Positions 35,853-44,596 are shown, counted from the first letter of the stretch. The stretch: 61,984 nt of DNA from Syntrophobacterales bacterium (GCA_018056545.1 JAGPFL010000003.1:1-61984); one strand, 5' to 3'. Notes: generated from the sequence alone by a model not told the origin. Numbers and translations are program-made.

Positions 35853-36884
35853 ATGATCGACTATCAATCCCTGTGGTTCGTCCTCTGGGGGCTGCTGTGG
35901 GCCTTCTATTTCATGACCGACGGCTTCGATCTGGGCGTGGGTATCCTTTACCCCTTTCTGGCCCGGGATGATCTGGAGAAACGGATGATGATCCACAGCA
36001 TCGGTCCGGTCTGGGACGGGAACGAGGTGTGGCTGGTGACGGCGGGCGGCGCCACCTTTGCCGCGTTTCCCGCGGCCTACGGCATGATGTTCAGTTATCT
36101 CTACACGCCCTTCCTGTTGATCCTCCTGGCGTTGATCTTCCGGGGGGTGGCTTTCGAATTCCGGGCCAAGGGGGAATCCGCAGCGTGGCGGCGGGGGTGG
36201 GATCTGGCCATATTTTTCGGCAGTCTGTTGCCGGCCTTGCTCTTCGGCGTGGCCTTCGGCAATATCTTCCAGGGGTTGGCCATGGATGACCGGGGCTTCC
36301 ACGGCGGGCTGGTGTCGCTCCTGAACCCCTACGGGGTCATGACCGGCCTACTATTTGTGGCGATGTTCGTCTGTCACGGCGCTCTCTGGCTGGCCTTCAA
36401 GACGGGCAATGAACTGGGGGAGAGGGCGGCCCGCTTCGCCCTCAGGACTTGGCTGGTCCTGATCCTGGCGGCGGTGCTGTTTATGGTGAATACCGCCTTT
36501 GCCACACCGCTGTTCGACAATTATCTGAAAAACAAGGTCCTGTTCCTCATCCCGACCGCCGCGATTCTATCCCTGCTGGGGGTCGGCATGTTCACGTTGA
36601 AAAAAAGATACCTCCAGGCTTTTATCGCCTCCGGAATCGCCATCGGCTCGATCGTGGCGATCGGGCTGGTCGGCTTGTATCCCCAACTGCTGCCCTCCCG
36701 GATCGATCCCCGGTTCAGCCTGACGATCTACAACGCCTCATCGAGCCCTTACACCCTCCGGATCATGACGGTGGTGGCCCTGATTTTCGTCCCTCTGGTA
36801 ATCGGCTACCAGGCCTGGGTTTATGCGCTCTTCCGGGGACCGGTGACAAAAGAGGATGTTCTGGCCGACCGGGATGCCTATTGA
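35853..36884 (+). CDS. cydB: Cytochrome bd ubiquinol oxidase, subunit II
   Basis: Non-haem partner of CydA, 343 residues with about eight or nine membrane segments. Typical sequences include YFMTDGFDLGVGILYPFLARDD, GPVWDGNEVWLVTAGGATFAAFPAAYG and FRGVAFEFR. The GGAGGT ribosome-binding site lies in the end of cydA. No cydX or cydCD is next to it. Presence in an apparent anaerobe suggests oxygen detoxification or microoxic respiration. Confidence 0.95.
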   Translation: MIDYQSLWFVLWGLLWAFYFMTDGFDLGVGILYPFLARDDLEKRMMIHSIGPVWDGNEVWLVTAGGATFAAFPAAYGMMFSYLYTPFLLILLALIFRGVAFEFRAKGESAAWRRGWDLAIFFGSLLPALLFGVAFGNIFQGLAMDDRGFHGGLVSLLNPYGVMTGLLFVAMFVCHGALWLAFKTGNELGERAARFALRTWLVLILAAVLFMVNTAFATPLFDNYLKNKVLFLIPTAAILSLLGVGMFTLKKRYLQAFIASGIAIGSIVAIGLVGLYPQLLPSRIDPRFSLTIYNASSSPYTLRIMTVVALIFVPLVIGYQAWVYALFRGPVTKEDVLADRDAY

Positions 36885-36915
36885 GCTGATTGTTCATTGG
36901 AAAAAATGATTTTTG

Positions 36916-36943
36916 TACCGCAGCGCAACTATCGTCTGCGGTA
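36916..36943. other. Hairpin between cydB and the downstream kinase-like gene
   Basis: A perfect 8-bp inverted repeat, TACCGCAG and CTGCGGTA, with a 12-base loop. There is no T-run, so it is not a classic terminator; it may separate or stabilise the mRNAs, or be an operator. Confidence 0.4.
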
Positions 36944-36970
36944 GCACAGAGAAAACAAGGTGCAACATTT

Positions 36971-38551
36971 ATGACCGATCCCCGCTTGCCTGCCGCCATG
37001 ACCGATCCCGGTTTCTATCCCCATCGCCCCGCCGCCGTGGAGCTCCTGCAGACGCATATCTCCTTCATCTTTGTCGCCGGGGAAGAGGTTTTCAAGATCA
37101 AGAAGGCGGTGAATTTCGGCTTCCTCGATTTCACGACCCTGGAGCGACGCCGGCATTTCTGTCGGGAAGAACTGCGCCTCAACCGGCGGCTGGCACCGGA
37201 GACCTATCTGGGGGTCGCGGCCGTGCGGGAGGACCGCCGGACGGGAAGGCTTTTCTTGGACAACAACGGTGGGGAAGGCGAGGGAGTGGTCGATTACGCC
37301 GTCCGGATGCGGCGGCTTCCCCAAGAGCGGATGCTGAAGAACATCATTGGCGCCGCAGATTTCGACCCCGGGATCTTGGAGGCGATTGCCGGTAAGCTGG
37401 CGGACTTTCACCACCGCGCCGAGACGGGCGGCCGGATCGACGAAATCGGCGGTCCGGAGACGGTGCACCGCAACCATGAGGAGAATTTCGCCCAGACGGA
37501 GAAATATGTGGGCGTCACCATCTCGGCCCATCAATTCCACTTCATCAAGCAGTATATCTTCCGGTTCATGGAGGACAATCAGGAACTCCTTGCCAGGCGG
37601 GTCCGCGAGCACCGGATCCGGGACGGCCATGGCGATCTCCACCTGGAACACATCGTCGTCGCCGACGACATCATCATCTTCGACTGCATCGAGTTCAACG
37701 AGCGGTTCCGTTACGGTGACGTGGCGGCGGAGGTGGCCTTTCTGGCCATGGACTTGGATTACAACGGCTACCCCGAATACGCGGAGCGGTTCGTCCGGGC
37801 TTATGCGGAACATGCCGCCGACGGCGAGCTGCTCAAACTGCTGAACTTTTACAAGTGCTACTACGCCTATGTAAGGGGGAAGGTGGTGGGTTTCCGGAGC
37901 GACGATCCGGCCATAGATGCCCGGGGAAGGGAGGAGGCGCGGGAAATCGCCGCCCGTTATTTCGACCTGGCCTATACCTATGCCGCCCGCCTGGAGCAGC
38001 CGGCCCTGATTCTCATGGCCGGGCTCATGGGTACGGGGAAAAGCGTTCTTGCCTCCCTGGCGGCGCCGCGCCTCGGGGCCGCGGTGATCCGCACCGACGT
38101 CCTCCGCAAGGAGATCCTGAATCTGGCCCCGACGGACCGCCATCATGTGGCGTTCGGTCAGGGGATCTACGGTGAGGAGATGTCGGCCCGCACCTATGCC
38201 GTAGCCCATGAGCGGGCGGCGGCCCTGTTGGGCTCCGGAAAACCCGTCATCATCGACGCTTCCTACAAGCGGGCCCGGGAACGGGAGGAGGCACTGGCGC
38301 TGGCCCGCCGGCTGAAGGTTCCCTTGCTGTTCGTGGAATGCGCGTGCCCCGATGATATCGTCCGGGAGCGTTTGGAGCGGCGGGTGAAGGACCCGCATGA
38401 GGCCTCGGACGGCCGGTGGGAGATCTATGCGGCCCAGAAGCACGATTACGACCGCCAAGACGGTCTGCCGGAAGAAAGTAGACTGAGGGTGGATACCTCC
38501 CTTTCCCCGGAAGCCTGCCTACAGCAGGTTATCTCGCGGCTTCGGTCTTGA
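36971..38551 (+). CDS. Two-domain protein: APH-like kinase fold plus P-loop kinase
   Basis: A 526-residue fusion. The N-terminal part (about 1-330) resembles an aminoglycoside/choline-kinase-type phosphotransferase: VFKIKKAVNFGFLDF, then HGDLHLEHIV near residue 218 and IIIFDCIEFNERFRYGDVAAE as the late catalytic/metal segment. The C-terminal part (about 340-526) is a P-loop kinase with GLMGTGKS at 351-358 and IDASYKRAREREEALALA. Such fusions are widespread but uncharacterised, and the substrate of either half is unknown. I start at the ATG at 36971 with AAGGTG eight bases upstream. Its 3' end overlaps the bamD end in convergent orientation. Confidence 0.82.
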   Translation: MTDPRLPAAMTDPGFYPHRPAAVELLQTHISFIFVAGEEVFKIKKAVNFGFLDFTTLERRRHFCREELRLNRRLAPETYLGVAAVREDRRTGRLFLDNNGGEGEGVVDYAVRMRRLPQERMLKNIIGAADFDPGILEAIAGKLADFHHRAETGGRIDEIGGPETVHRNHEENFAQTEKYVGVTISAHQFHFIKQYIFRFMEDNQELLARRVREHRIRDGHGDLHLEHIVVADDIIIFDCIEFNERFRYGDVAAEVAFLAMDLDYNGYPEYAERFVRAYAEHAADGELLKLLNFYKCYYAYVRGKVVGFRSDDPAIDARGREEAREIAARYFDLAYTYAARLEQPALILMAGLMGTGKSVLASLAAPRLGAAVIRTDVLRKEILNLAPTDRHHVAFGQGIYGEEMSARTYAVAHERAAALLGSGKPVIIDASYKRAREREEALALARRLKVPLLFVECACPDDIVRERLERRVKDPHEASDGRWEIYAAQKHDYDRQDGLPEESRLRVDTSLSPEACLQQVISRLRS

Positions 38552-39290
38552 GCGGCGCCTTGGCGGCGGCCGCCTTCTTCTCTTCCTTTTCTTTTTGCGC
38601 CTTTTCCTTGTCGATCCGCTTCTGCGTTTCGGCGAGATAGACCTTGACCTTGTAGTCCAGCCCCAGATTGGGATAGTTTTTCGCCAAAGTCTGGAAACGC
38701 TTCAGGGCCGCCGTGTATTTGCCCTGTTTGAAATAGAACTCCCCGACGTAGAATTCCCGCTCCGCCAGCTTTTGCCGGCATTCCCGCAGTTTCTGTTCCG
38801 CCATGAAGGCGAACTTGCTGTTGGGATAACGGGCGATCAGTCGTTCGAATTCCCGGGCGGCCTTGACGGTTGCCGCCTGGTCCCTATCGATGGTGGATGT
38901 CTGCTTGTAATGGCACATCCCCAGTTGATAGTGAACGTAAGGGTTGTTCTCGTTGGTGGGGTGTAGATTGATGAAGTCCGTATAGGCCAGCTCCGCCTCC
39001 GCATAGGCCTCGTCGGAGAAATGGGCGTCGCCGATGCCGATTTCCGCCTGCAGCGCCATGGGATGGAGGGGGTTTTCCTCCTTGAGACGGGTGAAATACT
39101 CCACGGCCCGCTTGTAGCGACCCTCCTGATAGGCGGTGACGCCGGCTTGATAGAGGGCTTCCGGCGTGCCCTTGGCCATCTGCTTGCGGGACCAGAAGTC
39201 CTTCCACCAGGCGCACCCGGAGATGCCCACGGTGAGGATGAGGAGGAACGCGAGGACGGCCCGGCGGTGTATGCTCGATGTATGCTTCAT
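38529..39290 (-). CDS. bamD: Outer membrane assembly lipoprotein BamD
   Basis: TPR-type lipoprotein of the BAM complex that inserts outer-membrane beta-barrel proteins. The 253 residues begin with a signal peptide and lipobox (VGISGC). Five tetratricopeptide-like units follow, with ALYQAGVTAYQEGRYKRAVEYFTRL, AELAYTDFINLHPTNEN, and EFERLIARYPNSKFAFMAEQKLRECRQKLAEREFYVGEFYFKQGKYTAALKRF. The C-terminus is an unusually Lys/Ala-rich tail of about 25 residues. Its ATG overlaps the stop of trxA by four bases, so the two are co-translated. Confirms a diderm envelope. Confidence 0.93.
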   Translation of the reverse strand: MKHTSSIHRRAVLAFLLILTVGISGCAWWKDFWSRKQMAKGTPEALYQAGVTAYQEGRYKRAVEYFTRLKEENPLHPMALQAEIGIGDAHFSDEAYAEAELAYTDFINLHPTNENNPYVHYQLGMCHYKQTSTIDRDQAATVKAAREFERLIARYPNSKFAFMAEQKLRECRQKLAEREFYVGEFYFKQGKYTAALKRFQTLAKNYPNLGLDYKVKVYLAETQKRIDKEKAQKEKEEKKAAAAKAPLKTEAAR

Positions 39291-39613
39291 AGCCCCTTCT
39301 TGGCAAAGGCCTCCAACTTTTCCTTGGGTACGAGGCCGATGAGGGTGTCCAGAACCTTGCCGTCCTTGAACAGGATCAGCGTCGGAATGCTGCGGACGCC
39401 GAATTTTTCCGCCGTCAGAGGACTTTCATCGATGTTGAGCTTGGCCACGGTGATTCGGCCTTTATAAGCGGCGGCCAACTCCTCCACCATGGGACCAAGG
39501 GCCCGGCAGGGGCCGCACCACGGCGCCCAGAAATCGACAAGGGCCGGGAGTTCGGACTTGATGACCTCCTGATCGAAATTATCGTCGGCGACATGTTTCA
39601 GATCTTCTGACAT
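39287..39613 (-). CDS. trxA: Thioredoxin
   Basis: A 108-residue thioredoxin with the standard active site WCGPCR in DFWAPWCGPCRALGPMVEE, and the cis-Pro at SIPTLILFKDG. General disulfide reductant of the cytoplasm. I start at the ATG at 39613, with GGAGGA upstream; a frame extends further upstream but the extension does not fit the family. Co-transcribed with bamD on the minus strand. Confidence 0.95.
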   Translation of the reverse strand: MSEDLKHVADDNFDQEVIKSELPALVDFWAPWCGPCRALGPMVEELAAAYKGRITVAKLNIDESPLTAEKFGVRSIPTLILFKDGKVLDTLIGLVPKEKLEAFAKKGL

Positions 39614-39912
39614 GAGGCTTCCTCCTTTGTCTTTCTTTTCTGGACGCAAGTTATGACACATCCCGGCAGATGTCAAATCGAAAATTTGCCGGCGTCGCCA
39701 AAGAGGTGTCTTCCGCCCTGTCCTCCAACGAACGCCGTTGAGTTGAGGGGTGCGTCCGTATGTGCCTTCGTCACCCGGCCGGTTCCCGGAACTCGGGCAT
39801 GTGGAAGCGCCAAAAGGTGATCGGTTGAAAAAACAATCCGCACTGGTTTTGACTCCCGTCCGTGAATCTGGTATAGCACACGTCACTGCCTACATCTTGT
39901 CAGGTGACCATG

Positions 39913-40626
39913 ATGGAACGACTGGGTATCATCTCCGGAACCATCCCCCTCCGGGAAAAGGGGGTCCTCAGAAATCCCGAGGAGAAACGTATCGAGACGG
40001 CCTGCGGGAACGCCCTGGTGCTCGTCGGCGAGGACATTGCCTTTATCCCCCGGCACGGCAGCGAACCCGGCGGGTACATTCTGCCTCATCTCATCAATAA
40101 CGCCGCCAATTTTCTGGCCCTGAAGAGTCTGGGCGTCCGGGAGGTCATCGGAATAAATTCCACGGGTTCCTTGAAAAAGAACCTGCCGCCCGGCACCCTG
40201 GTCGTTCCGGACGATTTCATCATGCTGCATCCCGGCCCGGCGGTTTTTTCCACCCCTGCCGCCCACCTCACCCCACAGCTCAGCGAGGAAGTCCGGCGGA
40301 AGTTCCTCGCCGCCGTCGCCGCCTGCGGCTTGCCCGCAGTAGACGGGGGGGTTTACTGGCAGACGGCGGGACCGCGCTTCGAAACGAAAGCGGAGATAAG
40401 ATTCATGTCCCAGTTCGCCGATCTGGTGGGCATGACCATGGCCGCCGAGGCGATCGTCGCTCGGGAACTCGCCATGGAATATGCCGCTTTATGTCCCGTG
40501 GACAACTATGCCCACGGACTGGTGGACAAGGAACTGTCGATGGCAGAGGTCCTGCAGTGCGCCCGGAGGAATGGCGAAACCATCGCCGGCATCGTGAAAT
40601 GTTATGTGGAAAGGAGGAAGGGATGA
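39913..40626 (+). CDS. MTAP-family purine nucleoside phosphorylase
   Basis: A 237-residue phosphorylase of the methylthioadenosine/purine nucleoside family, cleaving a nucleoside with phosphate. Motifs include GIISGT at the start, FIPRHGSEPGGYILPHLINNAANFLALKSLGV, NSTGSLKKNLPPGTLVVPDDFI, and the substrate-binding TAGPRFETKAEIRFM with VGMTMAAEA. Possible substrates are 5'-methylthioadenosine or methylthioinosine. The ATG at 39913 is chosen (AGGTG site at 39902); other starts lie at 39904 and 39910. Its stop overlaps the ATG of the next gene by one codon. Confidence 0.88.
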   Translation: MERLGIISGTIPLREKGVLRNPEEKRIETACGNALVLVGEDIAFIPRHGSEPGGYILPHLINNAANFLALKSLGVREVIGINSTGSLKKNLPPGTLVVPDDFIMLHPGPAVFSTPAAHLTPQLSEEVRRKFLAAVAACGLPAVDGGVYWQTAGPRFETKAEIRFMSQFADLVGMTMAAEAIVARELAMEYAALCPVDNYAHGLVDKELSMAEVLQCARRNGETIAGIVKCYVERRKG

Positions 40627-41138
40627 AGTTTTCGAAAAAGGGGGATGGGGGGGAAACGAGTCTCCTCGGCGGACAGCGGGTTCCGAAATTCGATCCCCGG
40701 CCGGAGGCCTACGGCGTTCTGGACGAGGCCAGCTCGGCCCTGGGGGTGGCCCGGGCCATGACGGCGGACGGACGGATCAAGGAGATTATCCTCGGCGTGC
40801 AGAAAGACCTCCTCGTCATGGGGGCGGAACTCTCCTGCCTGCCCGAAGATATGGCGAAGCTGGGGGTGCGCATCGGCGCCGCCGACGCTCGCCGTCTCGA
40901 AGATCTCATCGACGAACTTCAGCAAGTCGTGACACTGAAAAGGGAATTCATCTATCCCGGCGAAAAGGTCGTCGCCGCCCAGATCGACGTGGGACGAACG
41001 ATCGTCCGTCGGGCGGAAAGAAAGGTGGCCCTTCTCAAGCGCGAGGGTCTGGTGGACAATCCCCATATCCACGAGTATCTGAACCGCCTGGCCGACATGC
41101 TCTTTGTCCTGGCCCGGTACGACGAACAGCGGGGATAG
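40623..41138 (+). CDS. Cob(I)alamin adenosyltransferase (PduO type)
   Basis: Forms adenosylcobalamin from cob(I)alamin and ATP. The 171-residue protein shows the ATR signature: GGETSLLGGQRVPKFDPRPEAYGVLDEASSALGVARAM at the N-terminus and the conserved VGRTIVRRAERKVALL in the later helices. Four-base overlap with the phosphorylase gene (ATGA), so co-translation is likely; the two chemistries share 5'-substituted adenosine products, which is a suggestive but unproven link. B12-dependent enzymes themselves are not in this window. Confidence 0.9.
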   Translation: MKFSKKGDGGETSLLGGQRVPKFDPRPEAYGVLDEASSALGVARAMTADGRIKEIILGVQKDLLVMGAELSCLPEDMAKLGVRIGAADARRLEDLIDELQQVVTLKREFIYPGEKVVAAQIDVGRTIVRRAERKVALLKREGLVDNPHIHEYLNRLADMLFVLARYDEQRG

Positions 41139-41144
41139 AGAGGA

Positions 41145-41576
41145 CTAAAAGGCCCCCAACTGGCAGGGTTTGATCTTGATCTGCAGGGCCTCGCAGGCGG
41201 CGGCGATCTTTTTCCGCGGCAGTTTTCCCTCCGCGGCGATGTTCCAGGCGGCGGCGCAGGGCAACCGGCCTCCCACGAGGGCGTTGCGGATGGCGCTTTC
41301 CAGTTCCGGCGCCACCGCCGGTGCCGGCGTCACGGATTTACCGGCGGGTTGGTAGCCGAAGAGCCCCAACTGACATTTGCCGATCCTGATTTCCAGCAGA
41401 TCCAGTGTTACGCCGATTTCAGCGAGGGCAACCTGCCGTTCCCGGGCGATCCTTTCCGCCTGGGCGCAGCTCAATTCATCGTTGCGCTTTCTCTTGCCGA
41501 TGGCCGCCGCTATTTCCGGCGAAACATGGCGGTCCGGGGGATGTTTCCTCTTGAATTCACCGGGCTGTTTTCTCAT
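41145..41576 (-). CDS. Unrecognised protein made of two copies of a 56-residue Cys-containing repeat
   Basis: A 143-residue protein that I do not recognise. Residues 18-73 and 88-143 align without a gap: 21 of 56 positions are identical, including V1, P3, E4, A8, I9, L18, C20, A21, A23, I26, A27, E29, I37, L44, I46, I48 and the terminal C51-Q-L-G-x-F. Each unit is predicted helical (A..IA then IG/IA), ending in a strand-like I-x-I-x-x-CQLG-x-F. A Pro/Gly/Ala linker of 14 residues joins them. Two conserved Cys per unit suggest a metal or cofactor site, or a small DNA-binding-like unit. The ATG at 41576 follows GGAAAGG. It converges with the adenosyltransferase gene six bases away. Confidence 0.75.
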   Translation of the reverse strand: MRKQPGEFKRKHPPDRHVSPEIAAAIGKRKRNDELSCAQAERIARERQVALAEIGVTLDLLEIRIGKCQLGLFGYQPAGKSVTPAPAVAPELESAIRNALVGGRLPCAAAWNIAAEGKLPRKKIAAACEALQIKIKPCQLGAF

Positions 41577-41592
41577 CAACGGCGCCTTTCCG

Positions 41593-42048
41593 TCAGTATT
41601 TCATATAGTGGAAGGGTTCCACCGCCGCCAGCGCCTCGGTGTCCAGGGTTTTGAAGCCTTTTTTCTCGATGATCTTCACCGCCTTCTCCGGGTCGTCCAC
41701 ATCCACGACAAAGACGGCGCGGACGCGGTTTTCCAGGACGAAACCATAGGCGTTATTGATGTTGATGCCCTCCTTGGCCAAAAGCTGCGCCAGCTTGTCC
41801 AGGCCACCCGGCCGGTCGTCCAGCAGGACGGCGAGGACACGGCGGATCTTTACGAGCACGCCCGCCTTCGTCAGGGCGTCAAGGGCCCGTTCCGGATCGT
41901 CGACGATGAGATGGATCACCCCGAAGGTGTCGGAGGTGGAAATGGCGGTGGCCCGGATATTGATCTTTTCCCCGGCCAGGATGCCCGTCACCTCGGCGAG
42001 CTTGCCGGGTTTGTTCTCCGCGAAGATGGATAGCTGACTGGCAATCAT
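41593..42048 (-). CDS. Tandem ACT-domain protein
   Basis: A 151-residue protein made of two ACT domains, residues about 1-65 (SQLSIFAENKPGKLAEVTGILAGEKINIRA) and 70-145 (VLAVLLDDRPGGLDKLAQLLAKEGININ). These small-ligand-binding folds often sense amino acids. In many anaerobes a gene like this directly follows paaK, as here, and probably modulates the ligase or senses an aromatic acid. The GGAGGAGGAATA site precedes the ATG. It is 16 bases from the end of paaK. Confidence 0.88.
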   Translation of the reverse strand: MIASQLSIFAENKPGKLAEVTGILAGEKINIRATAISTSDTFGVIHLIVDDPERALDALTKAGVLVKIRRVLAVLLDDRPGGLDKLAQLLAKEGININNAYGFVLENRVRAVFVVDVDDPEKAVKIIEKKGFKTLDTEALAAVEPFHYMKY

Positions 42049-42064
42049 ATGTATTCCTCCTCCG

Positions 42065-43360
42065 TCATTCTTTGCGGTTGTCGACGACCCGCTTGGCCTT
42101 CCCTTCGGACTGGGGCAGACTTTCCGGCGTCACCAGGTCCACTTTGGGGGTGATAAGGATGTCGCTCTTGAGCTCCTCGACGATACGCTTCCGCAGCGCC
42201 TCGAGGTGTTTCAGATCGCCGTCGAAGAACTGCCGCTCCACCTCGACCTTGATCGTCATGTGGTCGTTGTAGCCCTCCCGATCCAGGATAATGAGGAAGT
42301 TTTTCCCCACCCCGGGAATCTCCATGAGCTTCTTTTCGATCTGAATGGGGAAGATGTTGACCCCCTTGAGGATCATCATGTCGTCCGTCCGTCCCTTGAT
42401 CCGTTCGATCCGCCGGTGGGTGCGCCCGCAGGGACATTCCCCGGGGATAATGCGGGTGAGGTCCTTGGTCCGGTAGCGCAGGATGGGCATGCCCTCCCGC
42501 CGCAGCGTGGTCATCACCAGTTCCCCTTCCTCTCCGTCCGGCACAGGCTTCAGGGTCACCGGATCGAGGATCTCTACAATGAAATTGTCTTCCCAGATGT
42601 GGAGGCCGTCCTGGCGGGGGCATTCGAAGGCCACACCGGGGCCGTTCATCTCCGAGAGGCCATAGGAATTATAGGCCTTGAATCCGTAGATGTCTTCGAT
42701 CTTCTGGCGCATCTTTTCCGAGTGCGGTTCGGCGCCGATGTAGGCGATGCGTATCTTGGTGCCCCGCGGGTCCAGCTTGAGTTCTTCGAAAACCGTGGAC
42801 AGATGGAGGGCGTAGCTGGGGATGATGTGGATCACCGTCGTTTCGAAATCCTGCAGGAGCTGGATCTGCCGCTTGCTGTTCCCGGCGCCGGCGGGAATGA
42901 CAAGGGCCCCGATCCTTTCCGCGCCATAGTGGAAGCCCAGACCGCCGGTGAACAGGCCGTAGGTCATCATGTTCTGGAAGACGTCGTTCTTGCGCATTCC
43001 CGACATGTACATGCACCGGGCCAGCAGATTGGTCCATTCGTTCAGGTCCCCGGCGGTATGGAAGATGACCGTGGCCCGACCGGTGGTTCCCGAGGAGGAA
43101 TGCATGCGCACCAGCTCGTCTTTCGGAGCGGCTACAAATCCATAAGGCCAGTGCTCCCGAAGGTCGTCCTTGGTGGTCGGGGGGATTTTTTCCAGATCCG
43201 CGAGGGAACGCATATCCTCCGGCGCCAGGCCGATGTCCTTGAAAAGATTGCCGTAATAATATGATTTCGCCGCCTGCTTCAGGGTCTGTTGCAGGCGCTC
43301 CAACTGCAGCGCCGCCAGGTTGTCCCTGCTTATCGTTTCGATATCTTTTTCCCAATACAT
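42065..43360 (-). CDS. paaK: Phenylacetate-CoA ligase
   Basis: AMP-forming ligase that activates phenylacetate or a related aromatic acid as its CoA ester. The 431-residue protein has the P-loop motif SSSGTTGRAT, then SYGLSEMNGPGVAFEC, RYRTKDLTRI and the C-terminal RTDDMMILKGVNIFPIQIEKKLMEI hinge. I start at the ATG at 43360 with GGAGG eight bases upstream; a frame runs further upstream but lacks a good site. Paired with the tandem ACT protein, as in many anaerobes that use aromatic acids. Substrate is inferred only from the family. Confidence 0.93.
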   Translation of the reverse strand: MYWEKDIETISRDNLAALQLERLQQTLKQAAKSYYYGNLFKDIGLAPEDMRSLADLEKIPPTTKDDLREHWPYGFVAAPKDELVRMHSSSGTTGRATVIFHTAGDLNEWTNLLARCMYMSGMRKNDVFQNMMTYGLFTGGLGFHYGAERIGALVIPAGAGNSKRQIQLLQDFETTVIHIIPSYALHLSTVFEELKLDPRGTKIRIAYIGAEPHSEKMRQKIEDIYGFKAYNSYGLSEMNGPGVAFECPRQDGLHIWEDNFIVEILDPVTLKPVPDGEEGELVMTTLRREGMPILRYRTKDLTRIIPGECPCGRTHRRIERIKGRTDDMMILKGVNIFPIQIEKKLMEIPGVGKNFLIILDREGYNDHMTIKVEVERQFFDGDLKHLEALRKRIVEELKSDILITPKVDLVTPESLPQSEGKAKRVVDNRKE

Positions 43361-43512
43361 CGTTTGCCTCCGCATTATCGTGCCGCGCCACGGCATTCCC
43401 CTGCAAATTTCCGCTGCCCGTCCGATTTCTTCAGCTTTTTTCCTACCCCGTGTCCGGGATTTTATCAAGTCAATATTGTTACCCCCACCACAAGTCATGA
43501 AGCACCCACCCT

Positions 43513-43532
43513 CGCAAGGAGAGGGCCGGGGT
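43513..43532. repeat. Degenerate GC-rich repeat, copy 2
   Basis: Same 20-base core as at 28984-29003 with one change, again followed by a G-rich stretch. It sits in the nearly 400-base region between paaK and mobA, which otherwise has only the mobA promoter. Confidence 0.6.
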
Positions 43533-43668
43533 ATAGATGGGGTTATTATATCCGCCGCTCTCCTCCTGTTCTAATTCAGCCTCCATTGATGCACAGAACA
43601 AGCTGAAAATTCATTTGTTTCAAAAACGGACCTTTCTATTGACCCTTGACATCAATATTGACCGCTCC

Positions 43669-43697
43669 TTGACATGCCCTATCCTTTACCCTATGCT
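43669..43697 (+). promoter_or_regulatory. mobA promoter, with repeated TTGAC motifs upstream
   Basis: TTGACA and TATGCT lie 17 bases apart, with the ATG of mobA about 50 bases further on. Upstream, TTGAC also occurs at 43639, 43646 and 43658, so four copies lie within 35 bases; they may be alternative -35 elements or a repeated operator. Confidence 0.55.
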
Positions 43698-43747
43698 TAC
43701 CCGCATCATGATCAGGGCACAGGCCTTTGAACAGGAGGAACGGCGGC

Positions 43748-44314
43748 ATGACCGGGGTTATCCTTTCGGGGGGTAAGAACACCCGCATGGGGACCAACAA
43801 GGCCTTTCTGGAGGTGGACGGCGAACGGCTCATCGATCGTACCGTCCGGATCTACCGTGATATCTTTGACGAAATCATCCTGGTGACCAACGAACCCCAA
43901 CTGTATCTCGATCAGGACGTCACCATCGTGACGGACCTGGAAAAGGGCAAGGGGCCCCTGATGGGAATCTACACCGGTCTGTTCTGGGCCACCTTCGACC
44001 CGGTGTTTTTTGCCGCCTGCGACATGCCCTATCTCCAAGTCCCGTTTATCCGCTATCTGCTCGCCCAGAGCGGGGATGCCGACATAGTCGTCCCCGAAAC
44101 CGCCGACGGCCTCCAACCCCTACATGCCGTCTACTCCCGCCGCTGTCTCGCCCCCATCAAGGCCCGCCTGGATCGGGAGCGCCTGAAGGTGACGGGATTC
44201 TACAAGGGCATGAAAGTCAGGACCATCTCCGAACATGCCATCCGCCGTTTCGATCCCCATGGCCGGATGTTCCTCAATCTCAACACCCCTGCCGAATACG
44301 TCAAAATTTCGTAG
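43748..44314 (+). CDS. mobA: Molybdenum cofactor guanylyltransferase
   Basis: Adds GMP to molybdopterin to form the dinucleotide cofactor of formate dehydrogenases and similar enzymes. The 188-residue protein opens with the nucleotide-binding signature VILSGGKNTRMGTNKAFLEV; GPLMGIYTGL, AACDMPYL, and FLNLNTPAEY are the other family marks. The ATG at 43748 has AGGAGG upstream; the frame upstream adds only a few residues. In a syntroph-like organism the target would likely be formate dehydrogenase, not seen here. Confidence 0.93.
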   Translation: MTGVILSGGKNTRMGTNKAFLEVDGERLIDRTVRIYRDIFDEIILVTNEPQLYLDQDVTIVTDLEKGKGPLMGIYTGLFWATFDPVFFAACDMPYLQVPFIRYLLAQSGDADIVVPETADGLQPLHAVYSRRCLAPIKARLDRERLKVTGFYKGMKVRTISEHAIRRFDPHGRMFLNLNTPAEYVKIS

Positions 44315-44596
44315 CAACCACCATCCCAAGCCCGGCTTGTCTTTATACTCGTCAATTCCGCCAGGTGATGTTTCCTGTCGTCCCGTCGTATTCCCCGGGG
44401 CTTTGGACCAACCGTTGACCTCTCCCGGCTCGGCGGGGGCGGTTCGTCAAAGAAGATCGATGCCGGCAATACCCCCTGTAAGGGCAGGGTGGAGAGGGGA
44501 TGGATTTCCCCCCAAGTCGCCAAAATCTGATGGACTTTGCCCCTTGAGTGTGTTACTAAGCGCGGCATTATTATAAATAAGGAGGAATGTTTAACA

